Source of the DNA: Phytophthora hibernalis
Taxonomy: Eukaryota > Oomycota > Peronosporomycetes > Peronosporales > Peronosporaceae
Direction: 5' to 3'
Length of the DNA: 64,000 nt
Assembly: GCA_012656075.1 (NCBI GenBank)
Contig: JAAKBF010000151.1
Coordinates: forward strand, 806,001-870,000
Shown here: piece by piece, positions 8,444 through 21,500 of the stretch
Numbering within the stretch: the stretch's first letter is position 1
How the letters are laid out: every line of letters begins with the position of its first letter
Notes under the pieces: generated by a model
What the model was told of the DNA's origin: nothing
The model's input: only the letters and a program-made list of their open reading frames with translations
The model's database searches: none
Position numbers and translations under genes: made by a program

Positions 8444-9282
8444 TTGTGCTGGCAAAGTTACGGCGTTGCAAAAAAACGAGGACTTGCTGAGCGGGACATT
8501 GCCGTGGAAGTGATGCAGGTTGTGAAGGCGCTAAAAAAGACTGAGGAGGTTAACCTAACCCTGCAGGTAGCTCTCTCATTTTACACGCAGAACACCTCAG
8601 ATCTCAATTCCAAGCTGCAGCTGTTAAATCATCATTCCGACGAGGTAGGTTGTATTGTCCAGGTACTGCCGGTGTCCCACTCACTTTATTTGTGTCGCTG
8701 TATTCGAGGCTGAGGTTCTCGATTTAGCCGCCAAAAGCTGCACCAGTGACACCACGATGCGAGCTCTGATGACAAAGTTGTTTGGCCACAACTCAAGCGT
8801 CATCACTGAGAACCTCATCACTATCGGAACTGTTGTGGATGGTCGTATCACGACAGACAAGGCCGCGCTGGAATCGAATTTTGTTGGCGTATCGACAGAG
8901 CGAGCGCTGATTCCAATCTACTGCAACGCTAACCATTCGTGCTCCATTATGGAGGATTAGTTCAGTCGTCGTGATATATACTATGAAGTCTTCGTACCAG
9001 ATGAGCATTCATGCGGTTGAACCATTCCTGGTACCCCTTCTGCCACAGACACAAGAAGGTTGCTACCACGTGCTACCTTCCGAAATTTACATGGTCATCC
9101 AGGTCGACAACTATACCTGTGGTGTGTATGTTTTACTAGCCTTTGAAGTATGCTGTTGTACAGAGTCACCAGGACAAGTCTACAAGACGACATTACAATG
9201 GCTCGTCTTCGTAAGTGGCACACGGAGAGTTCGTTTCGAGAACGAAGTGATGCTTACGAACGGGATTAATTGTAATGCTTAA
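8444..9282 (+). pseudogene. Ulp1-like C48 cysteine protease relic, transposon-linked type
   Basis: Three partly overlapping frames (from 8444, 8655 and 8971) read as fragments of one protein. The last two carry the Ulp1 core: the catalytic-His region IPIYCNANHSCSIM, in which the usual Trp after His is Ser, and the Cys region VDNYTCGVYVLLAFE. This form is widespread in oomycete genomes as part of transposon-encoded C48 proteases that resemble SUMO proteases. The acidic catalytic position between them falls in the frame break near 8965. It is distinct from the viral protease at 5543-5997 and probably belongs to a decayed DNA transposon. Confidence 0.6.
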
Positions 9283-11781
9283 ATAATACTGTTTTATGCC
9301 TTACAAATTGTACTGTTTCAATAATAATATAATAAAACAGCAAATTTGATGATATTACATAGAAGCTAAAATTTTCCATTTATTTGTGATGTTAGTACTA
9401 TTCGAAAATCATTTTTTGATAACTTACGAAAGGTTGAAGGATCTCTTAAGCTCAAGAATCTCAGTGAATTGAACCTTGGCTTTTCTTACTTCAACATTAC
9501 TTAAATATGAGACTGCAGCAAATAAAATGATACTTGCCCACCATTTATGAAAATGGAGATATTTTTCAAAGAGCGTGCCACTTCACCAATTTTAACATTT
9601 TCCAGCGGACAAGAGCTCAAAATGAGCGCAAGACACCCCTCGTGCGAGTGGTGTGCCTAAATCGCGATTCGTTCTTCGGTTGATTAGTATCATTTGGTTT
9701 GGTTTGACGCCGTCTCATATGTGTTTCTATATACTAAAACTTGTAGAAACATATCCGTTAGCCCCAACATCCAAGGACAAATAAAAGGACCAAAAGCAAG
9801 GGCCTTATCTTGACCAGAGTTTTCTTTGCTATTTGAATTTTCTGGTATGTTCATATAACATTTTATTCGCTCTAAGAATGGTATGTCTATCATTGTGTCC
9901 AGTGTTGTCCATCTGACTGAAAATGTCAATTCAAAATACATATCACTTTAGCGTTTTGTCCTTAATTCTAAGACAAACTTTCGAATTAACTTGCGTCGAG
10001 TAAGGGTTTTATGCCTTCCTATGATATCTCTGTTCTAGAAAATTTGATATATCAGACACATCGCATTTAGCGTTGATTAAACACCCTCAATACAAACACT
10101 AAGTCATTTATGTCCTTAATTTCCGGGAATGCCCAGCGTACTTTAGCGACTTTTAGTCCTTAAATTAAGGAATAAACTGTTGGGGTTACTGCTACATACT
10201 GTATTTGCTAAGGAAAGTGATATTTTGGAGATAAAAACCCAAGGGTGAACTATTCGCAAGGAATTATATGGAGGTAGGAAAAGGTAATGATCCAAAGATA
10301 AATGGACCGTTGCAGCTCTCCTGTTGCAAAGGAACTCTGGATTAGGATTGTTTTACGGCAAATTTAAATTTAAAATACCGAGGCTCTTTCCCCGTAGTAA
10401 GATGGCCTGCGTCAAAAAAATAAGCGTTAGTTGTCAATAAAGTTCTCTGTCATTGTTTCATTTCAAACATTAATCATGTTAACTACAAGACAGTGCTCTT
10501 TAAAATAATTTGGACGATTGAAGCACCATACTTAATTAATTAGTAGTTGAAAACGCTGCTGAGTTATGGTACTACCGTAGTTTCCAGTAGCACCGTTAAG
10601 AACGGCCCTCACTGTTAAGAACGGCCCTGAGATGATGTGTGTGGGAATCCCTCAATCCCTGCTTACGAACCATGACAAACGAACCTATGTTTATGAACCA
10701 TGACAATTTGTCCAATGAACTGATGTTTACGAGCCATTATTTACTTTAACCAGATATTTTTAGAGCGAATATAGGGAAATATTAATAGTCACGGTTGCTA
10801 CGGTAGGTCAAATTTCTCACCAATTATAAACGGAAAGCTAAAATAGTCAAGTACTTGAGGATCTGAAAATGAAGCATTTTTCCAGATGGTCATCGCGCAT
10901 CGAGCATTAGATATATCAAAACAACCAAGAGCTATAAGTCACACGTTTTTGGCATGCTTAACCCGCAAAAAGAATTGGGTTCGTAAACAAATTTTGTTTG
11001 ACGATTTATTGTTGTTGCTTCCTACAATTCTTCTGTGCGGTAAGCTGTTGTAATTCCTATAATTCTGGTGGTGTGATGCGGGGAAAGCAGCTTGACAATT
11101 GGGAAAGAAAGAAGGAATGCGCACAAACCAGAACTGACATGTGAATTGAGATGCTAGTGACGGTGCACGGGTACTTCCCAGTCTTGCCAATGTGATTCGC
11201 CTAACTCCATATACATGTACACTAACCAGCAGTTTGCAAACAGTAATGCTGACAGACTGTGCTATCAATGACAGCACAGTTAGTTTGTTAAATGGAACTC
11301 TTGCTGTACTTCGAAGTTTATGAAAAGGAAAATACTAGTGGTACATGTACAAACCACCCATCCCCTGGAGAAAGAGGGGTGCAAGCCAACTCGCTTGGCA
11401 ACCCGAAACAACGCCTGTGGTTTAAAGATCCGTGTGCGCAGTACGCGGGCTTAAGCCCAGGTCCAAGCAGGGTCACACCTAGCTCAGCTTCGGGTTGTGT
11501 CACCGCTCTCAGGGTTTTCAAGTGACTTTCATGAGTTGTAGCAAGATGACATCCCTCCCATATAATACTTATTAAGTTTCAGTAGAATGAAAATGTACCT
11601 GCGACAAAACCAGCCAGCACGTTTAGTCAATGAATTCAGGTCACGTACAATTCATTCCCAGTCTGGGGATCATTAAACTGATAAAAGTATGTTTGATACT
11701 CCTCTCAACCCCTGCGCTATTCACACTCAGTTCGCAATTTGCCTCCCCAGCAGCACCCAAGTGTCTTCCCACTAGCCAAGC
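9283..11781. other. AT-rich intergenic DNA
   Basis: No convincing coding sequence. A 15-base exact direct repeat (GTTAAGAACGGCCCT) occurs at 10595-10609 and 10614-10628, followed by degenerate repeats of a GAACCATGACAA motif around 10665-10740. Short open frames here have no recognisable similarity and look like chance. Confidence 0.5.
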
Positions 11782-12961
11782 ATGCGCCTGCACTATATCC
11801 TGCTTGTGGCCGCAGCCACACTTTTGCCAGCACCGACGTCGTCTCAGCCAGTGCCGACTCCACTCAGATCAAGCTCTCAACGGCTGCTGCTGATGCCGAC
11901 CTCCTTTTTTGGTCGACGAGTGGCAGTACCAAGATGAGGTCTCTTCGAACTGAAGAAGACGAAGCCGTTGGTTTGTCGACGAGTGGCAGTGATAATGGCC
12001 ACTACAGGCTGAGGTCTCTTCAAACTGCAGAAGACGGTTGGGCGAGTGAGATGGGGAGTGACAGCGATATCCTGAGGTCTCTTCGAACTGAAGAAGACGA
12101 AGCCGTTGGTTTGTCGACGAGTGGCAGTGATAATGGCCACTACAGGCTGAGGTCTCTTCAAACTGCAGAAGACGGTTGGGCGAGTGAGATGGGGAGTGAC
12201 AGCGATATCCTGAGGTCTCTTCGAACTGAAGAAGACGAAGCCGTTGGTTTGTCGACGAGTGGCAGTGATAATGGCCACTACAGGCTGAGGTCTCTTCAAA
12301 CTGCAGAAGACGGTTGGGCGAGTGAGATGGGGAGTGACAGCGATATCCTGAGGTCTCTTCGAACTGAAGAAGACGAAGCCGTTGGTTTGTCGACGAGTGG
12401 CAGTGATAATGGCCACTATAGGCTGAGGTCTCTTCAAACTGCACCGGAAGACGAAGCCGATGGTTGGGCGATAAGTGGGAGTGATAATGGCCACTATAGA
12501 CTGAGGTCTCTTCAAACTGTACCGTCGACGAGTGGCAGTGATAATGGCCACTATAGGCTGAGGTCTCTTCAAACTGCACCGGAAGACGAAGCCGATGGTT
12601 GGGCGATAAGTGGGAGTGATAATGGCCACTATAGACTGAGGTCTCTTCAAACTGTACCGTCGATAAGTGGCAGTGATTATGGCCACTATAGGCTGAGGTC
12701 CCTTCAAACTGCACCGGAAGACGAAGCCGACGACGAAGCTAAAGACGTAGACGACGACGAAACCGAATTCGTTGGCGAAGACGATGAAGAGAGGGCGTAG
12801 GGCCCCGTTGTTTTCAAGAGCGGAACCACCGCTGAAAAACTGCGGAAATTTCTGTTGAAAAAAGTGTCATCGGCAGTGAGACTGCCCACAATATGGAAAA
12901 ATTAGGTCTCTCCGCGGACGACATTGCCAGCATGTTCGAAAAGTACATTCGTCTGGCCTAG
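11782..12961 (+). CDS. RXLR-like secreted effector with tandemly repeated RXLR-dEER block
   Basis: The ATG at 11782 opens MRLHYILLVAAATLL, a classic oomycete effector signal peptide. At a TTTT run near 11820 the frame slips by one base into the long frame ending TAG at 12798-12800. That frame contains RSLRTEEDE, the RXLR-dEER host-targeting signature, amplified with its surroundings: three full 138-bp units from 11936, a partial fourth, then two 135-bp units from 12425. In all there are four RSLR and eight RSLQ copies, several followed by acidic residues, and the long frame ends in an acidic tail. Beyond the TAG, fragments like a W-domain C-terminus (GLSADDIASMFEKY) reach 12961 in other frames. 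Either the gene is decaying or the assembly has indels. Role inferred from motifs: secretion and host translocation. Confidence 0.65.
11936..12700. repeat. Coding minisatellite, 138-bp and 135-bp units
   Basis: Units start at 11936, 12074, 12212 and 12350 (138-bp period, near identical), then at 12425, 12560 and 12695 (135-bp period). Both unit lengths are multiples of three, so repeat number can change without breaking the frame. High identity between units points to recent expansion. Confidence 0.9.
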
Positions 12962-13175
12962 CGGTGGCCATCAATGACACTCGTGCGCTGGGTATAGATG
13001 TACCGGTTTGAAAAGGCTAACGTAACAATAGCCAGCTCTTACGAAATCAATCATTGCACTGTTGTTTGCATTGTCTATTGTTTTTGCGTACGTTCACCCG
13101 TCGTTGAGCTGTAAGGTTTACAACACTTAACAAACTTCAACGACAAGTTTAGACTTCCGTTCTATTACGTAGTAG

Positions 13176-14593
13176 TTGGTTGTTTGGGATGGCTCTGCGT
13201 GCGTCGGCCTCGTGCGCGGCATTCGACGTGTCGACTCGCAAGGTTCCGTCTCTGGCGCTGGTGCCTCGGGGTCATTTGAAGCACGCGACTCGAGCCAAGA
13301 AAAGGTGGTGGGAAGCTCTAAACTCGGGTCCAAAGCGGATGATGTGAAGCAGCAGGACACTGAAGCCGCTGCTCGCACTGAAGACTCGAGGGGAGCAACT
13401 TCTCAATCGCCTCCACTTCCTACACGACGCCAGAAAGTCGGTGACATACTCTTGGAAGCAGCAGAAGAGCAGCAAAGAGTTGAAGATGAGAGTGAGGAGG
13501 ACGAAGACGATGCCAGTGACGACGATTCCCAAGTTGAGTTGCGGCTGGGGGAGCGGTTCTTGAACGTGATGGCGCTCATGACTCGCCTTGCAGACCAGTC
13601 ATCGGGGGACAACTCTACTCTGAACTCCCCAGTAAGTCGACCAATTACTCGAGGCAACACTGAACGAGCACTGAGCCCCATTGTACGTTCGACTCGACAA
13701 GAATCGGTTAAATCGCCTGTGAAATCACCTAAGCACGTGGTTCGCGATGTGGCCAAGCGTTTGCCACGCACGCTGCAGGGGCAGCTTACATTTGACATTT
13801 GCATGCTGCTACCAGCGCCGGTAGACGAACGGCAGAGCCCTTTACGGTCTCCGATCCGTCGAAAGCGGCTCCGTAAACGCGTACGCCGTCGACGTTTGCG
13901 GTGTCGTGCAAGACGAACGTGGCAGTCGTCACATGCGTCCTGGCCGCATCATGCCTCTGCAGACTACATCGTCGACCACAGTCGCCAGGACATCGCAGGA
14001 ATCAACGCCACTCGTTTGGTGGAGCGTCTTGGCGAGTGGAAGGTGAATATGCTGGCTCTTCCTCGAGTACTTTCAATGCCGCTACCACCACTGAATCGGA
14101 ACAGCACACACGTTCAGGCTGAAAAGTCCGTTCAAGTTGGATCTGTAGGCGAACAAGTTGAAGATGAAGTTGTTAGTGACGGGAACGAACACGACAATGA
14201 GGACGACGATAGCGAGCAAAAGTCGACGAAGAGGAGGAAGACGACGAGAGTGACATCGAAGATGAAGAGGTGAGTGCACGACATCATGTAGTTTCATGTC
14301 ATAGTAGATTGTCTCCGAGCGCTGTTATCATCGCTGCACATGACCACTAACTCTATGTGGCACTTACTGTGGTTATCCTCCTTGATCAGACTTCAGAGCC
14401 TCGTGACACCGCAGATACCCTATCGCCACGAGAACCCCAGGGACACGGTACCGACAAGCTCGCATCTCCAGCCACGACGCGAGCACTGTACCACCAACCA
14501 GCCTGGATCTCGCCCGAGCTGCACACTTGGCTCGTCGAGTCGGGACTCTTTGCAACCAAGCCTCGGCGCGAGCTGCTGTCGACGGGTTCCTGA
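13176..14593 (+). CDS. Acidic, low-complexity nuclear-type protein, two exons
   Basis: Exon 1 (13176-14269) encodes about 360 residues with an acidic cluster (EDESEEDEDDASDDD near residue 105), SP/TP-rich segments, a strongly basic run (RRKRLRKRVRRRRLRCR near residue 230) and a second acidic stretch at the end. The frame slips at an AAAA run near 14218, after which the sequence reads DEEEEDDESDIEDEE up to a GTGAGT donor at 14270. Exon 2 (14390-14593) ends in WISPELHTWLVESGLF. The 120-nt intron is phase 0 for the slipped frame. No known domain was recognised; the charge pattern suggests a chromatin or nucleolar protein. Confidence 0.5.
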
Positions 14594-14709
14594 GTCTGTT
14601 GTCGTCACCCTCCTCCTAAATATTAACACCACTTACTTTTGTCTTCGTCCGCTTCTCTTCGCGGAGTCGTAGTCCTTGCTTCCTTTTCAGATCGTGTAAG
14701 GAACGGGTT

Positions 14710-17700
14710 TTATGTCTTTCCGGACTTGTATGTGCCTGCCGGCGGTTTGTAGCAGTCGGGCAGCATTTTGCGTTGTACCTCGTTGAAGGCAAACTTGTCC
14801 GCCTTGGTGTTCATGAAGACGTTGCGACGACGCACACCGTAGAGCCGCATGTTCGCGCAGAGTGCAGCGCCTTGGGAGGCCTGCAGCTCCGCGCACAACA
14901 GACGTGCTTCTTCCAGAGTCACGGACATTGCCGTGCGGTCCTTACCACTCTTGCAGCACGTAATTCGTGCGCCACCAAGTGCGCGACAGAAGTCTGAAGA
15001 GTCCATCAGCAACGCCACATTCTTCTTGTACTGGCTAGTTGCCGAACAAATGTGGTGCTCGATCTGAACCAGCAGATCATCCAAAGCTTGGAGGTCATGT
15101 CGGTCGATTGCCATGGCAGCTTCGTCTGAATCGTCACCAGCAGCAGACGACATCGCACTGTTAGCTCGAAGTCGACGACTTTCACGGACTCGATTCTCCG
15201 TTTCATCCATACGCAACTGCCGATAGAGTGCGTAAACGCGCTTCAGCTCCACCAGGTTGTCACGGTTGACACGTTCCTGCAGCTTGACAGCGCTAGACTT
15301 GTACGCGTGTACGAGACTCTGCTTCTCGTTGACACCCTGGGTGAACAGTACGCAACGAACGTGGACAACTCCGTCGCCCGAGACCAGCGACTGTGGCAGT
15401 ACGGACATGTGGTCTTCGCTAATGCCCATGGTCAACAGCAGGCAGTTGTTATCGTTCGATCCCGACGGGGTATACTTTTCAGGAGAAGAAGCTTCCGGTT
15501 GTCGAGTGCCTACGGAACTGGATAAATACGTTGCGCAGCCACCGTGCGCCAGCGGCAAAGTCCTCAACCATTCCATATTCCTTGCCTTGCGTACTCAACA
15601 GGGACTCAAAGTTCATAAGGTAGCCAAAGGTGGGAGCACGATCGATCTGTGCTTGGTGCAGAGCGCTGCCGCTCAAAGCCAAATCCAACGAGGCTAGCAC
15701 ACAGGCAGCAGTAGCCGATAGAATCTGGCTGCCGATGACAGTGAGGCGGTCCTGGAGGTCCAGACGTAATTTAAACGCCGCCAAAGTATCATCACTGGGC
15801 GATGTCGTTTGAGTAGAAGACGCACCATTGCCTCCTCTTGATGAAGACAGGGGTGACGTCGGACATGGCAAATCGATATCATAGCTGCTGTCAAGCGAAG
15901 GCTCGTCGTCTGTGGCACCAGTCGGGTTCGCTGTATCAATCGGAACCGAGGCCGGGTAGCCCCCGTTGGCAAAACCCTTCGTGTGAGCAGCTGGACAACC
16001 CATGGTCATGGTATGCCACACAAACGGGCGAGACGCGAGAGGCGCACTTGCCCCACTCCGACTCCGCTTGTTCTGCGTGGGTGGTTTGTACGTGCAAAGG
16101 AACTGGTCCTGCATGTTGGTGGGCAGAAACTGCCACAAATTCAGGTTCTTGTACGTGCTGCGCTTGAAGGCGCTACTGCATCGGCATCTCCACCCGCAGC
16201 TGACGCCGAACTTGCAGCAGAAGCATTAGATGCGCCTAGAGAGTCTCGCTCGTTCGTAACGGAGACCATGCCAGCGCGCTTGGCCGCCAAACAGAACTTG
16301 CCATCCTTCTGCTCATCCAGCAAACGCTTCTCCTGTCGAATGAGGAACTGCCGTTGCTTGAGATACTCTTCCTGCTTTTTACGCAAGAACTCCAACTCCA
16401 CATTGATCCTCTCAGCATCCCGCGGGTGGGCAGCTTTGGCGTGCAACTGCTTCTGCAGGTACCTCGATCTTTCCAGCGCCTGCTCCTCTAGAAAGTCCAA
16501 ATACGCCACCGGCAGTGCGAACGTGCACCTTGGCACCCGCAGAATCTCATCCACCGCCACGAAGCGAAGGTTGCCGTTTGGCGCCTCATTGAGCGTCCCC
16601 AATCCAATGCCCGTGAGAAAAGTGTCGTTCTCCATGAACGTCCGCACGTCACTCCCTCGAGTGCAGCCAGGGAAGTCGATGCGCGTCCCCGTCGCCATCT
16701 TGCCCGCCGTCTCTCGTCCAGGCGCCAGCGTCGTCGGGATGAGGAACTTGGAGTTGGCCATGTCCACGCCTGTGGTCGGGAGTACACGTTGTGGAGCTAC
16801 TGAGCGGAAAGCCTGTACTACCAACTGGACACTGTCACTATTTGCTGTGAGACTGGAAGACGAGCCTGTGCATGGATCCCCGCTGTCTTGTGTTGTGGCA
16901 GTGGCTGATTGGCAGTCAGAGAGTCTCTAGACGACGTACTGCGCTCGGTTACAGGAACCGCGTACGGAATCGAGCCCAGAAGTTGTTCGTTAAGTATACA
17001 ACGCCCCACGCCAATTGTTGCTTGAATGTTGCCCGGACTTTGGGTAAGTAGCGTGCGACACAATGTGAGACGCAACTGGTCGAAGCGCTCCAATTCCGCA
17101 TTCAGCACGATGCAAAGGGGACTGGAATCTGGTCGCCCGAATTTGCACCACAAGCTGCAACGAGCGTCGACAACTTGACGGAATCCGTTGCACCCAACTC
17201 CACGAACGAATTGCTGCTGCGAATGTAGCCACTCACAGCCACGAAGCATCCCGTGCGGTCTTTGTCTTTCTCTGCCACGTCCGCGGATTGCGCCAACTTG
17301 CTGCGTCTGCCCATCACCACTGAGATGGACACGTCGAACGTCCTTCTCGGGGGCTCGAGTTGCGCAAAAGATCGCGCCGACCCGCTGGCGCTCAGCTGCT
17401 GCACACTTCGTCGCCGACTTATTGGAACGTCGTCGTCCACCTGGCTCGTCTCTGTCTCGTCCCAGGTTTGCGAATGGTGCGAAGTCTCTTCGGTTTGGCG
17501 GTGCAACATGTTGCGCAACGACGCGCGGCCGTCCAGCGAGAAGCTCGACATGGACGTGGTGACGGAATATTTCGACGCGCGAATAGCATCTGCCAACTCT
17601 TGGCACGAGTCGATCCAGCGCTTTTGGTTTTCGCGGCTTTCGGCCTCCAGCAAAAGCGTTTGCGCGTCGGTGCGAATTTGGAAGCGAAATGGCGCATGGC

Positions 17701-18365
17701 CGCCGCCACTGCGGTCCAGAATGATGGTGTCTTCGGTCACCGGGATTTCGCCCAAAAGCTCGAGTTTGTCTTCGGACGTGAAGTAACATAAACTGGGACA
17801 ATCGCTGCGCAAAATGAAGAAGCGCGTCTTCCAGTTGCGCCGCCAGCTGCCCTGTTTCGTCAGCGTGCCAGCGCGCAACACGTCGTCCGCCGTGAAAGTG
17901 GACGGAGCGACAGGGCGCGCGATGACGCGCTGCTTGATGCCGTTTGCGTTTGCACCACCTTTTGCAGCCTTGCCGCGGTGGCGAAGCGCGCTTAAAACCT
18001 TGGACCGCTCCTTGGTCTCGAACACTTCGTTGTGGAACTTGCCGAACGTGCTGCAAAGTGGCGACGGCCGGGGCGCAGCTGGCCCTCGCTGGTGCAAAAG
18101 AAGGAAAAACAGTCAGCTTTTGCGCAAAACGAAGGAAGGAGTTGCGCAAATGTACCTCGTTCAGGTCGACCGAAGACGACGTGTTGTGCAAATTGCTGAG
18201 GAAATCGTCGTCGTCCACGCTCATGGTCTGGTGCGTCGGGTCCTCGGGCGAGTGCGAAACCGAGCGCGCAAAAGGCGGCGGCCCCTCGGCCAGGAACGTG
18301 CGCAGACTCAGCGGGTACGAGTCGTAGATGGTGGCTGCAACTCGCGCTGCCGCTGGAGACGCCAT
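14710..18365 (-). CDS. PH-domain inositol polyphosphate 4-phosphatase (INPP4-like)
   Basis: Exon 1 starts at the ATG at 18365 (MASPAAARV) and ends at 18156; a 67-nt GT-AG intron (18155-18089) joins it in phase 0 to the PH-domain exon. The PH domain (TLTKQGSWRRNWKTRFFIL, about 17881-17563) should bind phosphoinositides. C2-like and linker regions follow. The C-terminal catalytic domain contains the dual-specificity phosphatase P-loop CKSGKDR (about 14935-14955) followed by AFNEVQRKMLPDCYKPP, which strongly matches INPP4A/B. The enzyme would remove the 4-phosphate from PI(3,4)P2. Single-base frame breaks occur near 17110, 16920, 16160 and 15480, several at short homopolymers or repeats. Either the copy is damaged or the assembly has indels. 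The catalytic residues are intact. Confidence 0.75.
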
Positions 18366-18599
18366 CGCGCAAATTTGCGAATTCGAGCGACGCAGACTGG
18401 AGAGTGCAAAGGCCCAGTGCCAGAAGGAAGACGAGAGGGAATAGGGCCCACTTAAACGGGCCTCGTCTCTGACCCCGTTCACTTGACGTTTGTATGTGCA
18501 GAGTGAAGTGCACCATACTTTACGGGACAACTTGTTTTTTTCCGCCGCAAGTGGCGACTTACGACGGAAAGGCAACTTACTGGTCGCTCGTTCGTTCGT

Positions 18600-21500
18600 G
18601 GAGGCAATTACGCGCTTGGGGGCGAAATGGTGAGTAACGAGCTGCGCCTTTATTGAAGGCGAGGGCGGAAGGCCAAGCGAAGCGAGGACACCAAGATGTA
18701 TTTCGCGCTGCAAAAGAATCCAGCGCGAAATTTGCACAACTGCACCTGGCTGCACCCACTTCGTGAAGAAGCTTCACTCCAGCCGACCGACACGTTGGTC
18801 TCTTTTGCTGCAAATTGTTGAGAAGGGCTTCGCACATTTTGGCGATGCGAACCAGAGCCAGTCCACAAGCTGCTTGTGCAAGTTGCAGTCGAAACCGCAA
18901 CGCCACGTTGCAGCAGCTTCAACATGCGCTCGAACGCCGAACGTGTCCACTTTTGCGTCCGATACGTCCATCTATTATAATACTCGCTCTTGTCCATCCC
19001 CTACATCGAAGACACCCAAGCACCGGCACCGCAAAACTCTGATACAAAGTGCAAAAGTTGCACTGCAACTGCTACAGCTCTGGAACGCAGCTGCAAATCC
19101 TCAAATTGCACGACGCCTTGTCCACTGGTGTCCTTCTCGCTGATCCACCGCTGGATCTCGACGTCCGACACGCGATGGGCCGATTGCGCGTCGCAGGTCG
19201 ATGAAGCTGACGTCCATCTCCGTCCACGTCGTATTTGCGGAAAATGACATCCTGCTGGTTTTGCGTTGTTTTCCGTGCTTGGGGTCGAATTCGACTCGTT
19301 CGGCGCTGTCCATCTCCAATTTGCACTCGTCTTTTGCAAATTACGACTTTCGCGCAGTCGAACGTGAACTTTGGCGCGATTCAGAGCTCCGTCGATAGTC
19401 AAAACTGTGTGAATCACCTTGTCCGCCTTCTTCTTGGCAACGGTTTTGTTGCGAATCGCAGCAGCTGTGGGTTCACAGGCGAAATCGACGCCAGTGACCT
19501 ATTAAGTCTTCCTTCGACCGATTCGTGCGAGTCTGCAACTTTTCGCCCAAAACTTTCTCAGATTCGCTTTTGCGCTCAACATTTGCGCCTTGCCAGTCTT
19601 TCCAGAAGAGCTCAACTCGAGTCGAAAATTGTTCGTTGCCTTGATGAAAGGCGCAATCCAATCCAATCTGGGAACCCACAGCTTCGAGATGCTCGAGCAA
19701 CTCTCGACTGGCACTTTGTGATGTAAAGTCAATACACAAGCAGCACATCAGCTGCAAAACGCGTTTGCAGTGCCTTCTATTGGCACTGCTAGCGTTTCGC
19801 ATGAATTGCACCACTTTCGCGATGATGTCGTGGTGCAAAACCAATTTGCATTTTCATATTTCAGTAAACAGCAACTGAGAGTTGCACTATTTGCACGAGT
19901 GCAAATTAGCACTTCAAGAGTATAACCACCTCCAACCTTCGATTGAGGGTAGAAACCTCGTCTTGAATGTCCACAAGTGAGACCACTGCAAAACCCAAGA
20001 ATTGGGTAGGAGAAGTGATGACACGAGTGTCAAAATACAGCAACATGGACCAAATCTGCTCGTGCAGTCCCTTCTCAGCAATTCTAGTAGTAATTTGGTA
20101 TCTACAGTTTCCAATGAGGAAGCTTGGCTTTTCAACGCAACCTACGGGGAGGTGAGTCAAGCGGTTGCTCTCTCGAGAGATATCTCGCAACTGGGTGGCA
20201 CCACGACCAACCAACTTGGGTTCATTTTGTACACCAAGGCGCTCTTCTAGCCCCACACTAAGACTACAACGAACTTGCAAGTTGCTGAATTTCAACCGGT
20301 TTGCAGGGAGATTTGAGTTTGGGTAGCAGCACTCTTGCACGTCAGAGCAGCACTGAAAATACAGTGAAACTTTCGAGAGCGCAGGGTGACGTCGTGGTGG
20401 CCGGGTTTGGTCTGCTACATGCCATTATCACCCACGCTTCAATCAAGATCGAAAACATCGTGGAGCTCACAACATTCAGTACTGCAGACGACGAAAAGAC
20501 AAAACATTCCTCACGAAATCTTCACTTGGACCAGAAGTGAAGAAATACGTCGCGAAATGTCCGTGACAACAAAAGAATTCGCATCAAACCTACCGCTCGA
20601 ACGCTTCCAATGCCGACCATCTCCTCGACCATCAAGCGAAATGGTGAACACTTGCGACTTCCCAAGTGGTGACTTCGACTACCAGAAGAAAATACCTGCC
20701 ACTTGTTTGCTGTCACGGGGTCTTGCCGGGTTATTCGTTGTCCTTGGCGAAAGACTTGGTTCATGATATTCAAGTCGTTCACTTTCACAAACGGCAGCGA
20801 ATTCGCTGTGCAGTGAGCAAGTAGCAACTCATTAATACCCGCCGCTCCCCAGAATTGCGTTGCGCTATCGCCACCATGCATACAATTCACTAGCCCAACA
20901 CAAAGGGTAGCAACCAAAGTGTGTTGGCTTCGAGATGCCCTGGGAGTGCCCAGAACTTTTAGTGCACGGGTTGTTCGGTCGAGCACACGCTTCACCTCAA
21001 TCACTACGCTTTGGCTGCACAACTGCATTGCAAACCGTTTCGGACACGAAAATGTCAAAGAGTTGGGATTGTTGTCCTTGGAAGCTCCAATCCTCGGACT
21101 TCGCAATGCCTCAAAACGGAATATACGGGTGCTGCACTCAAGCAAGGACAACGCGCCAAGCACCATTTTCTCGTCATGGTCACACATAACAATGCAGAGT
21201 AGGCGCTCAAACGCCAAATCTTTCCAAACTCTTGCGACCAACCGATGAATAAGTACCAGCGGATAGCAGCGTTTTCGTTCGAAAAAGGCTAAACCGAAGA
21301 GCTGCTGCAGCGCCGCCGGACGAAACTTTGGCACACTCACACCGCTAATCAGTTTGAACTCGATCTCTTTCGTTTCGTAGACGCACCTAAGATAGTCCGC
21401 AGTCACGGGTTCCTCACCTGTAAATCCATTTTTCTCCAATATATTTTCTGCTTCGCTCCTAGGATTATGTTGAGGAATTTGAGCAGCGTGGTCGCCCCAC

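Noticed and set aside
11936..12700. Regular spaced repeats resembling an array
   Set aside because: Contiguous coding units without unique spacers, so not CRISPR-like.
11869..12714. Long minus-strand frames of about 280 residues across the effector repeats
   Set aside because: They mirror the plus-strand minisatellite; unit length divisible by three keeps antisense frames open. The plus strand has the signal peptide and RXLR motifs.
16818..18755. A 645-codon minus-strand open frame
   Set aside because: Only its two ends are coding (exon 1 and the C2-like segment of the INPP4 gene); the middle is antiphase to the PH-domain exon and reads as Arg-rich noise.
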